NCBI GenBank assembly: GCA_900545915.1
Contig: URAV01000012.1
Span: forward strand, 21,391-85,390
Length of the DNA stretch: 64,000 nt
Direction of reading: 5' to 3'
Source of the DNA: an uncultured Porphyromonadaceae bacterium
Lineage (GTDB): Bacteria > Bacteroidota > Bacteroidia > Bacteroidales > Coprobacteraceae
The translations under genes and the position numbers were made by a program. Position 1 is the stretch's first letter. Each line of letters starts with the position of its first letter. Shown here one piece after another: positions 1 to 7,882 of the stretch. Under the pieces are notes generated by a model that ran no database searches, was not told where the DNA came from, and was given only the letters and a program-made list of their open reading frames with translations.

Positions 1-15
1 TCAAGAAAATCGTAA
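1..15 (+). CDS. 3' end of an upstream ORF, probably methylmalonyl-CoA mutase small subunit (partial)
   Basis: The first frame of the window reads four sense codons and then TAA, four bases before the mutB ATG. In Bacteroidetes the small subunit gene (mutA) normally lies directly upstream of mutB with such tight spacing. The assignment is context only, because four residues cannot identify a protein. Confidence 0.35.
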   Translation, partial: SRKS

Positions 16-19
16 AATT

Positions 20-2161
20 ATGAGACCTAATTTCAAAAATATAAATATCACAACCGATGCTTTTGCCCAAAACGGGAAAGGAAGCATCTCCTGTAATCCT
101 GAAGACAAATGGATTACGCCTGAATTGATTCCGGTAAAACCTATTTATACACAAGCCGATCTGGAAGGCATGGAACACCTGAATTATGTAGCCGGTATTC
201 CTCCGTTCTTGAGAGGACCGTACAGCGGCATGTATGCCATGCGTCCATGGACTATCCGCCAATATGCCGGTTTTTCCACTGCTGAAGAATCGAACGCATT
301 TTATCGCCGTAATCTTGCAGCTGGACAAAAAGGACTCTCCGTTGCATTCGATTTGGCGACACATCGAGGTTATGATGCCGATCACGAACGAGTAGTTGGT
401 GACGTAGGTAAAGCCGGAGTTTCTATTTGCAGTCTGGAAGACATGAAAGTTTTGTTTGACGGTATTCCCTTAAACAAAATGTCAGTTTCCATGACTATGA
501 ACGGGGCCGTACTTCCTATTATGGCTTTCTACATCAACGCCGGGCTGGAACAAGGGGCAAAATTGGAAGAAATGGCAGGGACCATCCAAAATGATATTCT
601 GAAAGAATTTATGGTTCGTAACACTTATATTTACCCACCGGAATTCTCTATGCGTATCATTGCGGATATTTTTGAATTTACCTCCCAATATATGCCTAAG
701 TTCAATTCTATCTCTATTTCGGGATACCACATGCAAGAAGCCGGAGCAACTGCCGATATTGAACTGGCTTATACACTCGCTGACGGCTTGGAATATCTTC
801 GTGCCGGAGTAAATGCAGGAATGGACATAGACTCTTTTGCACCTCGTTTATCTTTCTTCTGGGCTATCGGGATGAATTATTTTATGGAAATCGCAAAAAT
901 GCGAGCAGCTCGTATGCTGTGGGCAAAAATCGTAAAACAATTTAATCCTAAGAATCCGAAATCTCTTGCATTGCGTACCCATTCGCAAACATCAGGATGG
1001 TCATTGACCGAACAAGATCCGTTCAATAATGTCGGACGCACTTGTATCGAAGCGATGGGAGCGGCACAAGGACATACTCAATCTCTACACACAAACGCCC
1101 TTGATGAAGCAATCGCATTACCGACAGATTTCTCTGCCCGTATCGCCCGTAATACTCAGATATATATTCAAGAAGAAACTTATGTAACAAAAGAAGTCGA
1201 TCCTTGGGCAGGTTCTTATTATGTGGAATCCTTAACTAATGAATTGGCACATAAGGCATGGGAACATATTCAGGAGATTGAAAAACTCGGCGGTATGGCT
1301 AAAGCTATCGAAACCGGCCTTCCGAAACTGAGAATCGAAGAGGCTGCTGCACGTACTCAAGCCCGTATCGACTCAGGTAAACAAACAATCATCGGTGTAA
1401 ACAAATATCGTTTGGAAAAAGAAGATCCGATCGATATTCTTGAAGTAGATAATACGGCTGTACGTAAACAGCAAATTGCCCGATTAAAGGAATTGAAAGC
1501 GAATCGTGACGAAGCGGCTGTAAAAGCTGCACTGGAAGCTATTACAGAATGCGTGAAAACTAAAAAAGGCAATCTGCTCGACCTTGCTGTAAAAGCTGCA
1601 AAAGTACGTGCGACTTTGGGAGAAATATCCGATGCCTGCGAAGCTGTCGTAGGCCGTTATAAGGCAATTATCAGAACTATATCAGGAGTGTATTCATCAG
1701 AAACGAAAAAAGATGCGGATTTTGTACGAGCAACAGAATTGTCAGAAAAATTCGCAAAGAAAGAAGGTCGCCAGCCTCGTATCATGATTGCTAAAATGGG
1801 ACAGGACGGACACGACCGAGGTGCAAAAGTTGTGGCAACGGGATATGCCGATTGCGGCTTCGACGTGGATATGGGACCGCTATTCCAAACTCCGGCAGAA
1901 GCTGCCCGCCAAGCGGTTGAAAATGATGTTCACGTATTAGGTGTTTCATCCTTGGCAGCAGGGCATAAAACATTAATTCCGCAAGTTATGGAAGAGTTGA
2001 AGAAACTCGGACGAGAAGATATCATCGTCATTGCAGGCGGTGTAATTCCGGCACAAGATTATGACTTCTTATATAAAGCCGGAGTCGCAGCAATTTTCGG
2101 TCCGGGATCTTCTGTTGCCAAATCTGCTTGTCAGATACTTGAAATTCTGCTGGAAGAATAA
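20..2161 (+). CDS. mutB: methylmalonyl-CoA mutase, large (catalytic) subunit
   Basis: Adenosylcobalamin-dependent mutase interconverting succinyl-CoA and methylmalonyl-CoA, a step of the succinate-propionate pathway used by gut Bacteroidales. The 713-residue protein has the usual family length. The substrate-binding barrel occupies roughly residues 60-560, with the typical [10 protein letters not shown] and [12 protein letters not shown] stretches. The C-terminal B12-binding domain starts near residue 580 and carries the DxHxxG motif DGHDRG, whose His598 would be the lower axial cobalt ligand. It follows an upstream stop codon by four bases, so it is translationally close to the presumed small-subunit gene. 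Base composition is clearly higher in GC than the block that follows it. Confidence 0.97.
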   Translation: MRPNFKNINITTDAFAQNGKGSISCNPEDKWITPELIPVKPIYTQADLEGMEHLNYVAGIPPFLRGPYSGMYAMRPWTIRQYAGFSTAEESNAFYRRNLAAGQKGLSVAFDLATHRGYDADHERVVGDVGKAGVSICSLEDMKVLFDGIPLNKMSVSMTMNGAVLPIMAFYINAGLEQGAKLEEMAGTIQNDILKEFMVRNTYIYPPEFSMRIIADIFEFTSQYMPKFNSISISGYHMQEAGATADIELAYTLADGLEYLRAGVNAGMDIDSFAPRLSFFWAIGMNYFMEIAKMRAARMLWAKIVKQFNPKNPKSLALRTHSQTSGWSLTEQDPFNNVGRTCIEAMGAAQGHTQSLHTNALDEAIALPTDFSARIARNTQIYIQEETYVTKEVDPWAGSYYVESLTNELAHKAWEHIQEIEKLGGMAKAIETGLPKLRIEEAAARTQARIDSGKQTIIGVNKYRLEKEDPIDILEVDNTAVRKQQIARLKELKANRDEAAVKAALEAITECVKTKKGNLLDLAVKAAKVRATLGEISDACEAVVGRYKAIIRTISGVYSSETKKDADFVRATELSEKFAKKEGRQPRIMIAKMGQDGHDRGAKVVATGYADCGFDVDMGPLFQTPAEAARQAVENDVHVLGVSSLAAGHKTLIPQVMEELKKLGREDIIVIAGGVIPAQDYDFLYKAGVAAIFGPGSSVAKSACQILEILLEE

Positions 2162-2205
2162 CCTTTTTCAGAATTAATAAAAAGGCTATTCTAAAATAAA
2201 TTCTA

Positions 2206-2230
2206 AAAGTCTTAACCTAAATAAGACTTT
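2206..2230 (+). terminator. hairpin downstream of mutB
   Basis: Perfect 9-bp inverted repeat AAAGTCTTA/TAAGACTTT with a 7-base loop. It is followed by a pyrimidine-rich but not pure T run. It probably ends the mutB transcript. A shorter CCTTTTT/AAAAAGG pair at 2162-2185 may contribute. Confidence 0.5.
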
Positions 2231-2240
2231 CTCTATAACT

Positions 2241-2284
2241 CCTCTTGCTTTACAGCCTTAATATCGGGCCGATAAAGTAAGAGG
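2241..2284. other. 12-bp stem with 20-base GC-rich loop, possible structured RNA
   Basis: CCTCTTGCTTTA pairs with TAAAGTAAGAGG (one G-U in RNA) around a loop that contains GGGCC. The segment is richer in GC than the surrounding leader. It could be part of a terminator, an RNA element or a remnant of an insertion boundary, and the sequence alone cannot decide. Confidence 0.35.
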
Positions 2285-2546
2285 ATTATTATATCCATCT
2301 CCATCTCATGTAAACTACTGCATCTTCTGTCTTTAAACAGATTATAAATATTTCCCTTTCCCATTTTTATCAATTAATGTAGTCTGAAAATAAATTCAAT
2401 TGCAGCTTTATTCTTGATATATAAAACAACTAAATACATTCGGATATATTAAAAACATCAGGATATCTATATTATTTTAATAATAATATGACACATTATT
2501 TATATATTTTGGTTGATTATTGATATGAAACAAAATTAAAAAGACA

Positions 2547-2554
2547 TACTTTTG
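2547..2554 (+). promoter_or_regulatory. possible Bacteroidetes -7 promoter element for the peptide operon
   Basis: TACTTTTG matches the TAnnTTTG -7 consensus. No well-spaced -33 TTG was found; the nearest TTG lies 24 bases upstream. Transcription from here would give a 5' leader of about 170 bases before the peptide ATG. Confidence 0.35.
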
Positions 2555-2647
2555 AATAAACAAATTTTATGTTATAATTCATAAACAGTTAATATATTAT
2601 TTACTGATTTAAGAGGGAATAATATATATTTTTCAATTTTATTTATA

Positions 2648-2661
2648 AGAGAGGAGGTGAT
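2648..2661 (+). promoter_or_regulatory. near-perfect anti-SD complement in the peptide gene leader
   Basis: AGAGAGGAGGTGAT matches the complement of the conserved 16S rRNA 3' end at 13 of 14 positions. Bacteroidetes rarely use Shine-Dalgarno pairing, so this is unexpected. No ATG stands at normal spacing: the first downstream ATG (2681) is followed at once by TAA, and the peptide ATG is 73 bases further on. It may be a ribosome standby or regulatory site rather than a conventional RBS. Confidence 0.45.
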
Positions 2662-2734
2662 ATTATACAAGAAATATTAAATGTAAAAAAGATTGAGATA
2701 AGCATTTTGTTTTTTAAATAAATAATTAATTATC

Positions 2735-3037
2735 ATGAAAAAGAAAATTATTAGCGGAATCATTTTGGTTATTTTCGCCGGCTTTTTAGGATTCAATACC
2801 AAAATAAGTATTAATGAACAAACCATTGACACTTCATTGAACAATTTAGAGACCGTAGCTATGGCTCAAGATGAATGGGCAGGATGGGTAAAAGGGAAAG
2901 TAATAGGAGACGTAAAAATTCCAGACAGAGACATTTTCGGAGTTATAATATATAGATATATTAGATGTTGTATAAACTCATCAGATAATAATGCCTGTAA
3001 TGCTGAGGTACAGGATTATGAATGTTACAGCCTATAA
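2735..3037 (+). CDS. NVEALA-type small secreted peptide precursor
   Basis: The 100-residue precursor opens with MKKK and a hydrophobic stretch (residues 5-20). A linker leads to LNNLETVAMA at residues 35-44, where NVEALA-family proteins of Bacteroidetes carry their name-giving motif. It ends in a 56-residue acidic/aromatic tail with four cysteines (78, 79, 88, 97). The A-M-A just before Q45 looks like a signal peptidase I site, but it lies more than 20 residues after the hydrophobic core, unlike an ordinary signal peptide, so a leader-peptide arrangement is likely. The next gene is a 6-bladed beta-propeller lipoprotein, which commonly accompanies NVEALA genes. Family membership is inferred from architecture and context because the motif is divergent. 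The biochemical role of the family is unknown to me. Confidence 0.72.
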   Translation: MKKKIISGIILVIFAGFLGFNTKISINEQTIDTSLNNLETVAMAQDEWAGWVKGKVIGDVKIPDRDIFGVIIYRYIRCCINSSDNNACNAEVQDYECYSL

Positions 3038-3038
3038 A

Positions 3039-3069
3039 AATAATGGGGCATAAATTATGTCCCATTATT
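3039..3069 (+). terminator. intergenic hairpin directly after the peptide gene (attenuator or processing site)
   Basis: AATAATGGGGCA pairs with TGTCCCATTATT (12 bp, one G-U in RNA) around a 7-base loop, starting right after the peptide stop codon. No T run follows. It is better read as a partial terminator or a 3'-end-protecting structure that would favour peptide mRNA over the downstream genes. Confidence 0.6.
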
Positions 3070-3093
3070 ATACATCACATAAAAATCTCAACT

Positions 3094-4233
3094 ATGCAAA
3101 CAAAAATAACACTTATATTTCTATTTTTTATCTTCATTACAAGTTGCCAACAAAATTCAACCCAAACGGAATTAAATAATTCAATTTTACTAGACATTGA
3201 TTTCAATGATTCAAATTTAATTCATGTAAAAGATTTTATAGATCAAGTAACTTTCGTTCCATTAGAAACCAATGATAGTTGTTTGATCAGTAGAATAGCG
3301 CGAGTACATTCAATCGACACTCTCCTTTTTGTTCATGATATAAAGACAAATTCTATCAATGTATTTAATGAAAAAGGAAAACATCTATATAATATTAGTA
3401 AAAAAGGACAAGGACCTGGAGAATATATTTCATTAAGTAAATTTCTAATAGATGAATTAAAAAAACAGCTAATAATCTATGATGCCGATTCAAAAAAATT
3501 ATTATATTATACCTTAAATGGTAAATATATTAAAGAAATTAACAAGTTCGGACAAAATGTTATAATCCGAGATATTATAAATCTTCCAGATGGTAATTTT
3601 TTATGTTATACTCCCGATTATACAAAAAATATTGAATATCAAGGAATTTTCAAATTAGACTCATTAGGTAATCCTGATAAAGTATATTTTAATTCGGAAA
3701 AATATCCTATATTATTAAAAGCAACAGAATCCTATTTCAATAAGTTATCTGATGGTACAGTTACTATCGACGCAGGAGATTACAATAAAATATTTCATTT
3801 CAAAAAAGATTCTTTAAAATGTTTCATATCATATATTACAAACAGAAAAAGTCCGACAGATTATCCCAATATTGATTTTGAATCTACACTCCCTATGACT
3901 CCAATAATGGAAATCACGGAAAAAGAGAATTATATTTTAACGACATGGTATGATTTCAATGAAGAAAAAGCATATCAGGCTTTATATTCAAAAAAAACTC
4001 AAAAATTAGAATTCGGAAAATTCAAATTCAATAATGACTTGACTACAGGTATCCCATCTCTGGAGGTACATTTTAATGACCCCAACAAATTATTAAATGT
4101 AATTTACGGATACCAAATACCTGAAATATTGGAATCAAAAATGGTAAGTGAAGAAATAAAGGAAATTCTGAGAAAAGTACCTGACCCGGAAAATGCAAAT
4201 CCTGTTCTAGAAATTCAACATCTAAAAAAGTAA
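3094..4233 (+). CDS. 6-bladed beta-propeller lipoprotein
   Basis: The chosen ATG gives a 379-residue protein that begins with a lipoprotein signal (FITSC, lipidated Cys18). An upstream in-frame ATG at 3022 would overlap the peptide gene and bury the signal peptide, so it was rejected. The body carries repeated blade-like strands and the hallmark GQGPGEY loop of the Bacteroidetes 6-bladed beta-propeller/TolB-like lipoproteins that accompany NVEALA peptides. It is expected to sit on a membrane facing the periplasm or the surface. A peptide-binding or sensing role is inferred from gene pairing only. It starts 56 bases after the peptide gene, separated by the hairpin. Confidence 0.82.
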   Translation: MQTKITLIFLFFIFITSCQQNSTQTELNNSILLDIDFNDSNLIHVKDFIDQVTFVPLETNDSCLISRIARVHSIDTLLFVHDIKTNSINVFNEKGKHLYNISKKGQGPGEYISLSKFLIDELKKQLIIYDADSKKLLYYTLNGKYIKEINKFGQNVIIRDIINLPDGNFLCYTPDYTKNIEYQGIFKLDSLGNPDKVYFNSEKYPILLKATESYFNKLSDGTVTIDAGDYNKIFHFKKDSLKCFISYITNRKSPTDYPNIDFESTLPMTPIMEITEKENYILTTWYDFNEEKAYQALYSKKTQKLEFGKFKFNNDLTTGIPSLEVHFNDPNKLLNVIYGYQIPEILESKMVSEEIKEILRKVPDPENANPVLEIQHLKK

Positions 4234-4331
4234 TGAAAATCAAATCTTTTATAACATGGCTACCATTATAAAAAATATTTCAACTTCTATATTATAAGAA
4301 GTTATTTGCATAACTAAATAAATTCGATAAA

Positions 4332-4922
4332 ATGAAAAACATTATATTTTGGATCGGTATCACTATTTTAGCTATATTATCGTTTATAATTACCTTTAAT
4401 TTATATAACAACAATACAGATTCAATATCCAATATTGAAAAAGAAAATCAACTTATAAAAAAAATACTTACTACGGAAATTCAACAACAAAACTTCAGCG
4501 GGCATTCTATCAAAACGGACGATAAAACCAAAGCAAAACTATTAAATCTATTATCAAACAATAAAAAACTTATTTTCCGAATAGCTCCTGAATATTGTGA
4601 AAGTTGTATCGACAATGCCGTTGCCGAATTATCAACAGCAGAAAACAAAATCAACGCTGATAACATAATTATAATTGCATCGATCAATAACAACAGGGAC
4701 AGCCTAATAATTCGAAACCGTTTTCAAAACAGATACCAATACATTTTTTTGTCTTCCGATAATTATATGTATTTAAAAAACAGAAATGAGATCATACAAT
4801 CCCATTTCTATACGGTTGACTCCACTCTTCTGCCAACACATTTATACATATATACTCCGACATTTCCAAAAAGGAATAAAGAATATTTCGATATTATTGC
4901 AGAATATATTAATAAAATATAA
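4332..4922 (+). CDS. membrane-anchored thioredoxin-like protein with CxxC
   Basis: A 196-residue protein with one N-terminal membrane anchor (about residues 4-24), a charged coiled stretch and then a thioredoxin-like domain starting near residue 78. The pattern KKLIFRIAPEYCESC places Cys89 and Cys92 in a CxxC motif at the usual position after the first strand. Later strand/turn patterns and a late 'LLPTHLYIY' (cis-Pro-like) element agree with the fold. The active site would face the periplasm. Its place between the peptide/propeller pair and a signal peptidase suggests thiol-disulfide exchange on the four-Cys peptide. That role is inference; the family is not one I can name precisely. Confidence 0.6.
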   Translation: MKNIIFWIGITILAILSFIITFNLYNNNTDSISNIEKENQLIKKILTTEIQQQNFSGHSIKTDDKTKAKLLNLLSNNKKLIFRIAPEYCESCIDNAVAELSTAENKINADNIIIIASINNNRDSLIIRNRFQNRYQYIFLSSDNYMYLKNRNEIIQSHFYTVDSTLLPTHLYIYTPTFPKRNKEYFDIIAEYINKI

Positions 4923-4938
4923 TTCTCATCATATCAAA

Positions 4939-5808
4939 ATGAAAATACGAAAAACTATACATGATATATTAATGGGGGTATTCATCGTAGGGATAACTCT
5001 TCTTGTCACGATTTGTCTTCGTATTTTCGTACTTGCATCATTCAAAATCCCCAGTGATTCTATGGAGCCATCTATCCTACCGGGAGATTATGTAATAATA
5101 AACAAGCTTGTATTCGGTCCGAGACTTTTTAAAAATTTTCATTTTATGGAAAACGGAAAAATAGAAACCATTCGCTTGAAAGGGTGGAGAAAAATAAAAC
5201 ACAATGATATATTAGTCTTTAATTACCCTTACAAAGAATGGGATCACTTGGGAATGGACTTAAACGTATTTTATATGAAACGCTGTATAGGAATTCCCGG
5301 TGACACACTTTCTATTGTTAACGGATTTTATAAAGTATCTGGCTATAAAAACATTTTAGGTCATTATGAAAACCAAACACGCATGTCACAATTACCCGAC
5401 ACACTTTTCCCTGAAAACATATTCAGGGCTTTTCCATTTGAAGGACATGAACAATGGAATATTAAAAATATGGGGCCTCTCTATATACCGAGATCAGGGG
5501 ATACGGTTTTGATTACCCCCTCCAATATTCGATCATATCAGCGACTGATTGAATATGAAAATAATATACCTGCAAAAATAGTATCCGATACTCTTTTATT
5601 TCTAGGAAAAAATTGCATATCAAAATATACATTTAAACAAAATTATTATTTCATGGCAGGAGATAATGTTCTCAACTCAAGAGATTCCCGTTACTGGGGA
5701 CTTTTACCAGAAGATTACATTATCGGGAAAGCTGTAAGAATATGGAAATCCATAAACCCTAAAACAAAAAAAATCAGAATGGATCGCTTCTTAAAAAAAA
5801 TAGAATAA
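4939..5808 (+). CDS. type I signal peptidase (S26 family), likely system-specific
   Basis: Membrane-bound Ser/Lys protease that cuts leaders after A-x-A-like sites. The start used follows the previous stop codon by 16 bases and gives 289 residues; a longer frame from 4786 runs back into the upstream gene and was rejected. Residues 10-34 form a transmembrane segment. SDSMEPS contains catalytic Ser41, YMKRCIGIPGD contains catalytic Lys114, and GDNVLNSRDSRYWG near the C terminus is the conserved box with the Ser-Arg-Asp pair. All catalytic boxes are intact. Residues 123-240 form a lengthened middle region, as seen in other Bacteroidetes enzymes. Being cotranscribed with a peptide carrying an A-M-A site suggests that the peptide is its substrate. 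Confidence 0.9.
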   Translation: MKIRKTIHDILMGVFIVGITLLVTICLRIFVLASFKIPSDSMEPSILPGDYVIINKLVFGPRLFKNFHFMENGKIETIRLKGWRKIKHNDILVFNYPYKEWDHLGMDLNVFYMKRCIGIPGDTLSIVNGFYKVSGYKNILGHYENQTRMSQLPDTLFPENIFRAFPFEGHEQWNIKNMGPLYIPRSGDTVLITPSNIRSYQRLIEYENNIPAKIVSDTLLFLGKNCISKYTFKQNYYFMAGDNVLNSRDSRYWGLLPEDYIIGKAVRIWKSINPKTKKIRMDRFLKKIE

Positions 5809-5833
5809 GAATCGAGGATATAAAACGATAAAC

Positions 5834-5867
5834 ATAAAAACCGACAGATTATTATAAAAACCGCCAG
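5834..5867 (+). repeat. two 14-bp direct repeats with exact 20-bp period
   Basis: ATAAAAACCGACAG and ATAAAAACCGCCAG differ at one base and start 20 bases apart, just upstream of the O-antigen-ligase-like gene. A spacing of about two helical turns would suit a regulator or RNA-binding protein. Chance in AT-rich DNA is possible, although the CCG cores argue against it. Confidence 0.45.
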
Positions 5868-5895
5868 TTCATAGTAAAAAAATAAAACTTAATAA

Positions 5896-7827
5896 ATGGG
5901 TATAATAAAACACATAGGAATAACTAGAAGCCAGATTATATTCAGCCTGCCTTTTCTCTTAATACTATCGACCGTTTTTATTATTATGCCCGAACTTCCT
6001 AAAGGGGTTGTCACTGGAAAATATTTCTGGTTTTATTATTGCTGCATATGGACTTGCCTAACTGTTGTACTGTTATATATAATATCCAGAAAAAATATTC
6101 GAATAAATTGGGGTGACGGATTGATAATTTTATTTACAGGATCGGTAGCGTTCTCCTCATTTTTTATTAACAAATGTTCCATAAATACACAACTCCGATT
6201 GTTTTTTCTATGTTGCATTCTTTATTTTTCATTCCGGTTTATAATAAATAGATATCGACACATACATTATCTTTTTATTACTTTTCTCATAATTACAACT
6301 CTTGAAGAAACAATAATAGGACTAAAACAACTTTATGGTTGGAGTCTTTCAAATCATGCACTCTTCCGACTGACAGGATCATTTTTTAATCCAGGACCTT
6401 ATGCAGGATACTTATCCATCATTTTCCCTTTAGCGCTTTCATTTACCATTTTCGGAATATATATCCTATACTCCAAAACAACTTTTTCAGAAATTAACAA
6501 TTTAAAATCCTTAATATCATTCATAAAAAACAATAGAAAATATACCATACTCATTTTCGTCTCAACATTATCATTTCTTTCCATACTCCTTTCATTAACA
6601 GTACTTCCTGCCTCCATGAGTCGCGCAGCGTGGATATCAACTATTGTAGGATGTATCGTTTCTATAACAAATTGTTGTGTACAGAAAAAGAAAATAAACG
6701 AATATTATCATAAATACCTGAAATACCACAAATTTACATTATCGATAATAGTAATAATAACAGCAATAATATGTTTCAACACATATCTTTTGAAACAAGA
6801 CTCAGCAAACGGACGGATTTTAATATGGAAAATTGCGATTACAAATTCTGTAAAATACCCATGGGGTGTAGGGCTTGGAAATTTTGCAGGAACATATGGA
6901 AAAATGCAATCAGAGTACTTTTCCGAAAAAGGACACAATGATACCGAAATAAAAATTGCAGGTGCTCCCGATTATGCATTTAACGAATATATACAAATAT
7001 TAATCGAATCAGGATATATATCCTTACTCTTTTTTATTTTATTGAATGGATATTCTCTTTATAAAGCATATCAAACAAAAAAATACCCAGCAATAGCAGC
7101 AATCACGGCGTTATTGACATTTGCTCTATTTTCCTATCCTTTTTCAGTGCTGCCCATTCTAATCGTTTACACTTTCTTACTTGCATGGTGCAATACCTCA
7201 AATTATTCTCCAAAATGGAAAAGAACAAAACAAAAAAATTCAATATCCATTATTCTTCTAATAATAATGCTCTCATCTACTCTATATTTAGTAAAAGATA
7301 GTTACGGAAGTTATACAGCATATAAAGCATGGGAAAAACAAAAGATCTATTTTAATGCGGGAATATATGAAGATATAATACCTGAATATCAGCGACTCTA
7401 TCCATGGTTAAAAGACAATAAAAGATTTTTATTCGAATATGCACAATGTCTTTCAAAATCAAAACAATATTTTCAAAGTAACGAAATAATAAAAGAGGCT
7501 ATAAAAATCAGCGGAGACCCAGCATTTTATAATATTGCCGGAAAAAATTACCAAGCTATGAAAAATTACCACAAAGCTGAAAAATATTATCTGCAATCTA
7601 TTCATACAGTACCTAACCGTCTATATCCCTACTATTTACTTGCCAAATTATATAAGGAAATCGGAGACGAAAAGAAAAGTAAAAAATACGCTTCTATCCT
7701 GTTGCAGAAAGAACCTAAAGTGCCCTCTACTGCTATAAAAGAGATGAGAACTGAAATAAAGAAAATATTAGAAATGAATAATGAAAATAATCATGATCTA
7801 ACAAAATTCAAAGAAATATATAAATAA
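5896..7827 (+). CDS. O-antigen ligase/Wzy-like polytopic membrane protein with C-terminal TPR
   Basis: A 643-residue protein with around ten or more hydrophobic segments over the first 470 residues, including the large periplasmic loop between late helices (GVGLGNFAGTYG) typical of the Wzy_C/O-antigen ligase superfamily. After the last membrane helix come TPR-like repeats at roughly residues 500-615 (for example NIAGKNYQAMKNYHKAEKYY). Relatives of this superfamily ligate or polymerise lipid-linked glycans, and some transfer glycans to proteins. No sugar-biosynthesis genes lie near it. Its place inside a peptide/RND operon suggests a role in peptide or carrier modification rather than O-antigen synthesis. 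That role is inferred and the fold call is firmer than the function. Confidence 0.75.
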   Translation: MGIIKHIGITRSQIIFSLPFLLILSTVFIIMPELPKGVVTGKYFWFYYCCIWTCLTVVLLYIISRKNIRINWGDGLIILFTGSVAFSSFFINKCSINTQLRLFFLCCILYFSFRFIINRYRHIHYLFITFLIITTLEETIIGLKQLYGWSLSNHALFRLTGSFFNPGPYAGYLSIIFPLALSFTIFGIYILYSKTTFSEINNLKSLISFIKNNRKYTILIFVSTLSFLSILLSLTVLPASMSRAAWISTIVGCIVSITNCCVQKKKINEYYHKYLKYHKFTLSIIVIITAIICFNTYLLKQDSANGRILIWKIAITNSVKYPWGVGLGNFAGTYGKMQSEYFSEKGHNDTEIKIAGAPDYAFNEYIQILIESGYISLLFFILLNGYSLYKAYQTKKYPAIAAITALLTFALFSYPFSVLPILIVYTFLLAWCNTSNYSPKWKRTKQKNSISIILLIIMLSSTLYLVKDSYGSYTAYKAWEKQKIYFNAGIYEDIIPEYQRLYPWLKDNKRFLFEYAQCLSKSKQYFQSNEIIKEAIKISGDPAFYNIAGKNYQAMKNYHKAEKYYLQSIHTVPNRLYPYYLLAKLYKEIGDEKKSKKYASILLQKEPKVPSTAIKEMRTEIKKILEMNNENNHDLTKFKEIYK

Positions 7828-7882
7828 TCTAATAAAATCAATACTTACTAATTTAAATACAATAAAAAGTATATACATTCAT

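Larger units (their letters stand above)
2162..2734. other. 573-bp AT-rich non-coding leader between mutB and the peptide gene
   Basis: No credible ORF is present on either strand. The stretch holds a 9-bp hairpin just after mutB, a second long-stem hairpin, a possible -7 promoter element and a sequence almost perfectly complementary to the 3' end of 16S rRNA, all listed separately. The remainder is very AT-rich with runs of A and T. Its length and content fit a long 5' regulatory region for the peptide gene, and the mutB/island boundary probably lies here. Confidence 0.7.

Noticed and set aside
3022..3093. Upstream in-frame ATG extending the propeller lipoprotein
   Set aside because: It overlaps the peptide gene, runs through the hairpin and would bury the lipoprotein signal inside the protein.
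4233..4271. Twelve-codon ORF (ATG overlapping the propeller stop)
   Set aside because: Too short and without any supporting signal; frequent by chance in this AT-rich sequence.
4786..4938. Longer start for the signal peptidase
   Set aside because: The extension overlaps the upstream thioredoxin-like gene in another frame and puts residues before the normal N-terminal membrane anchor.
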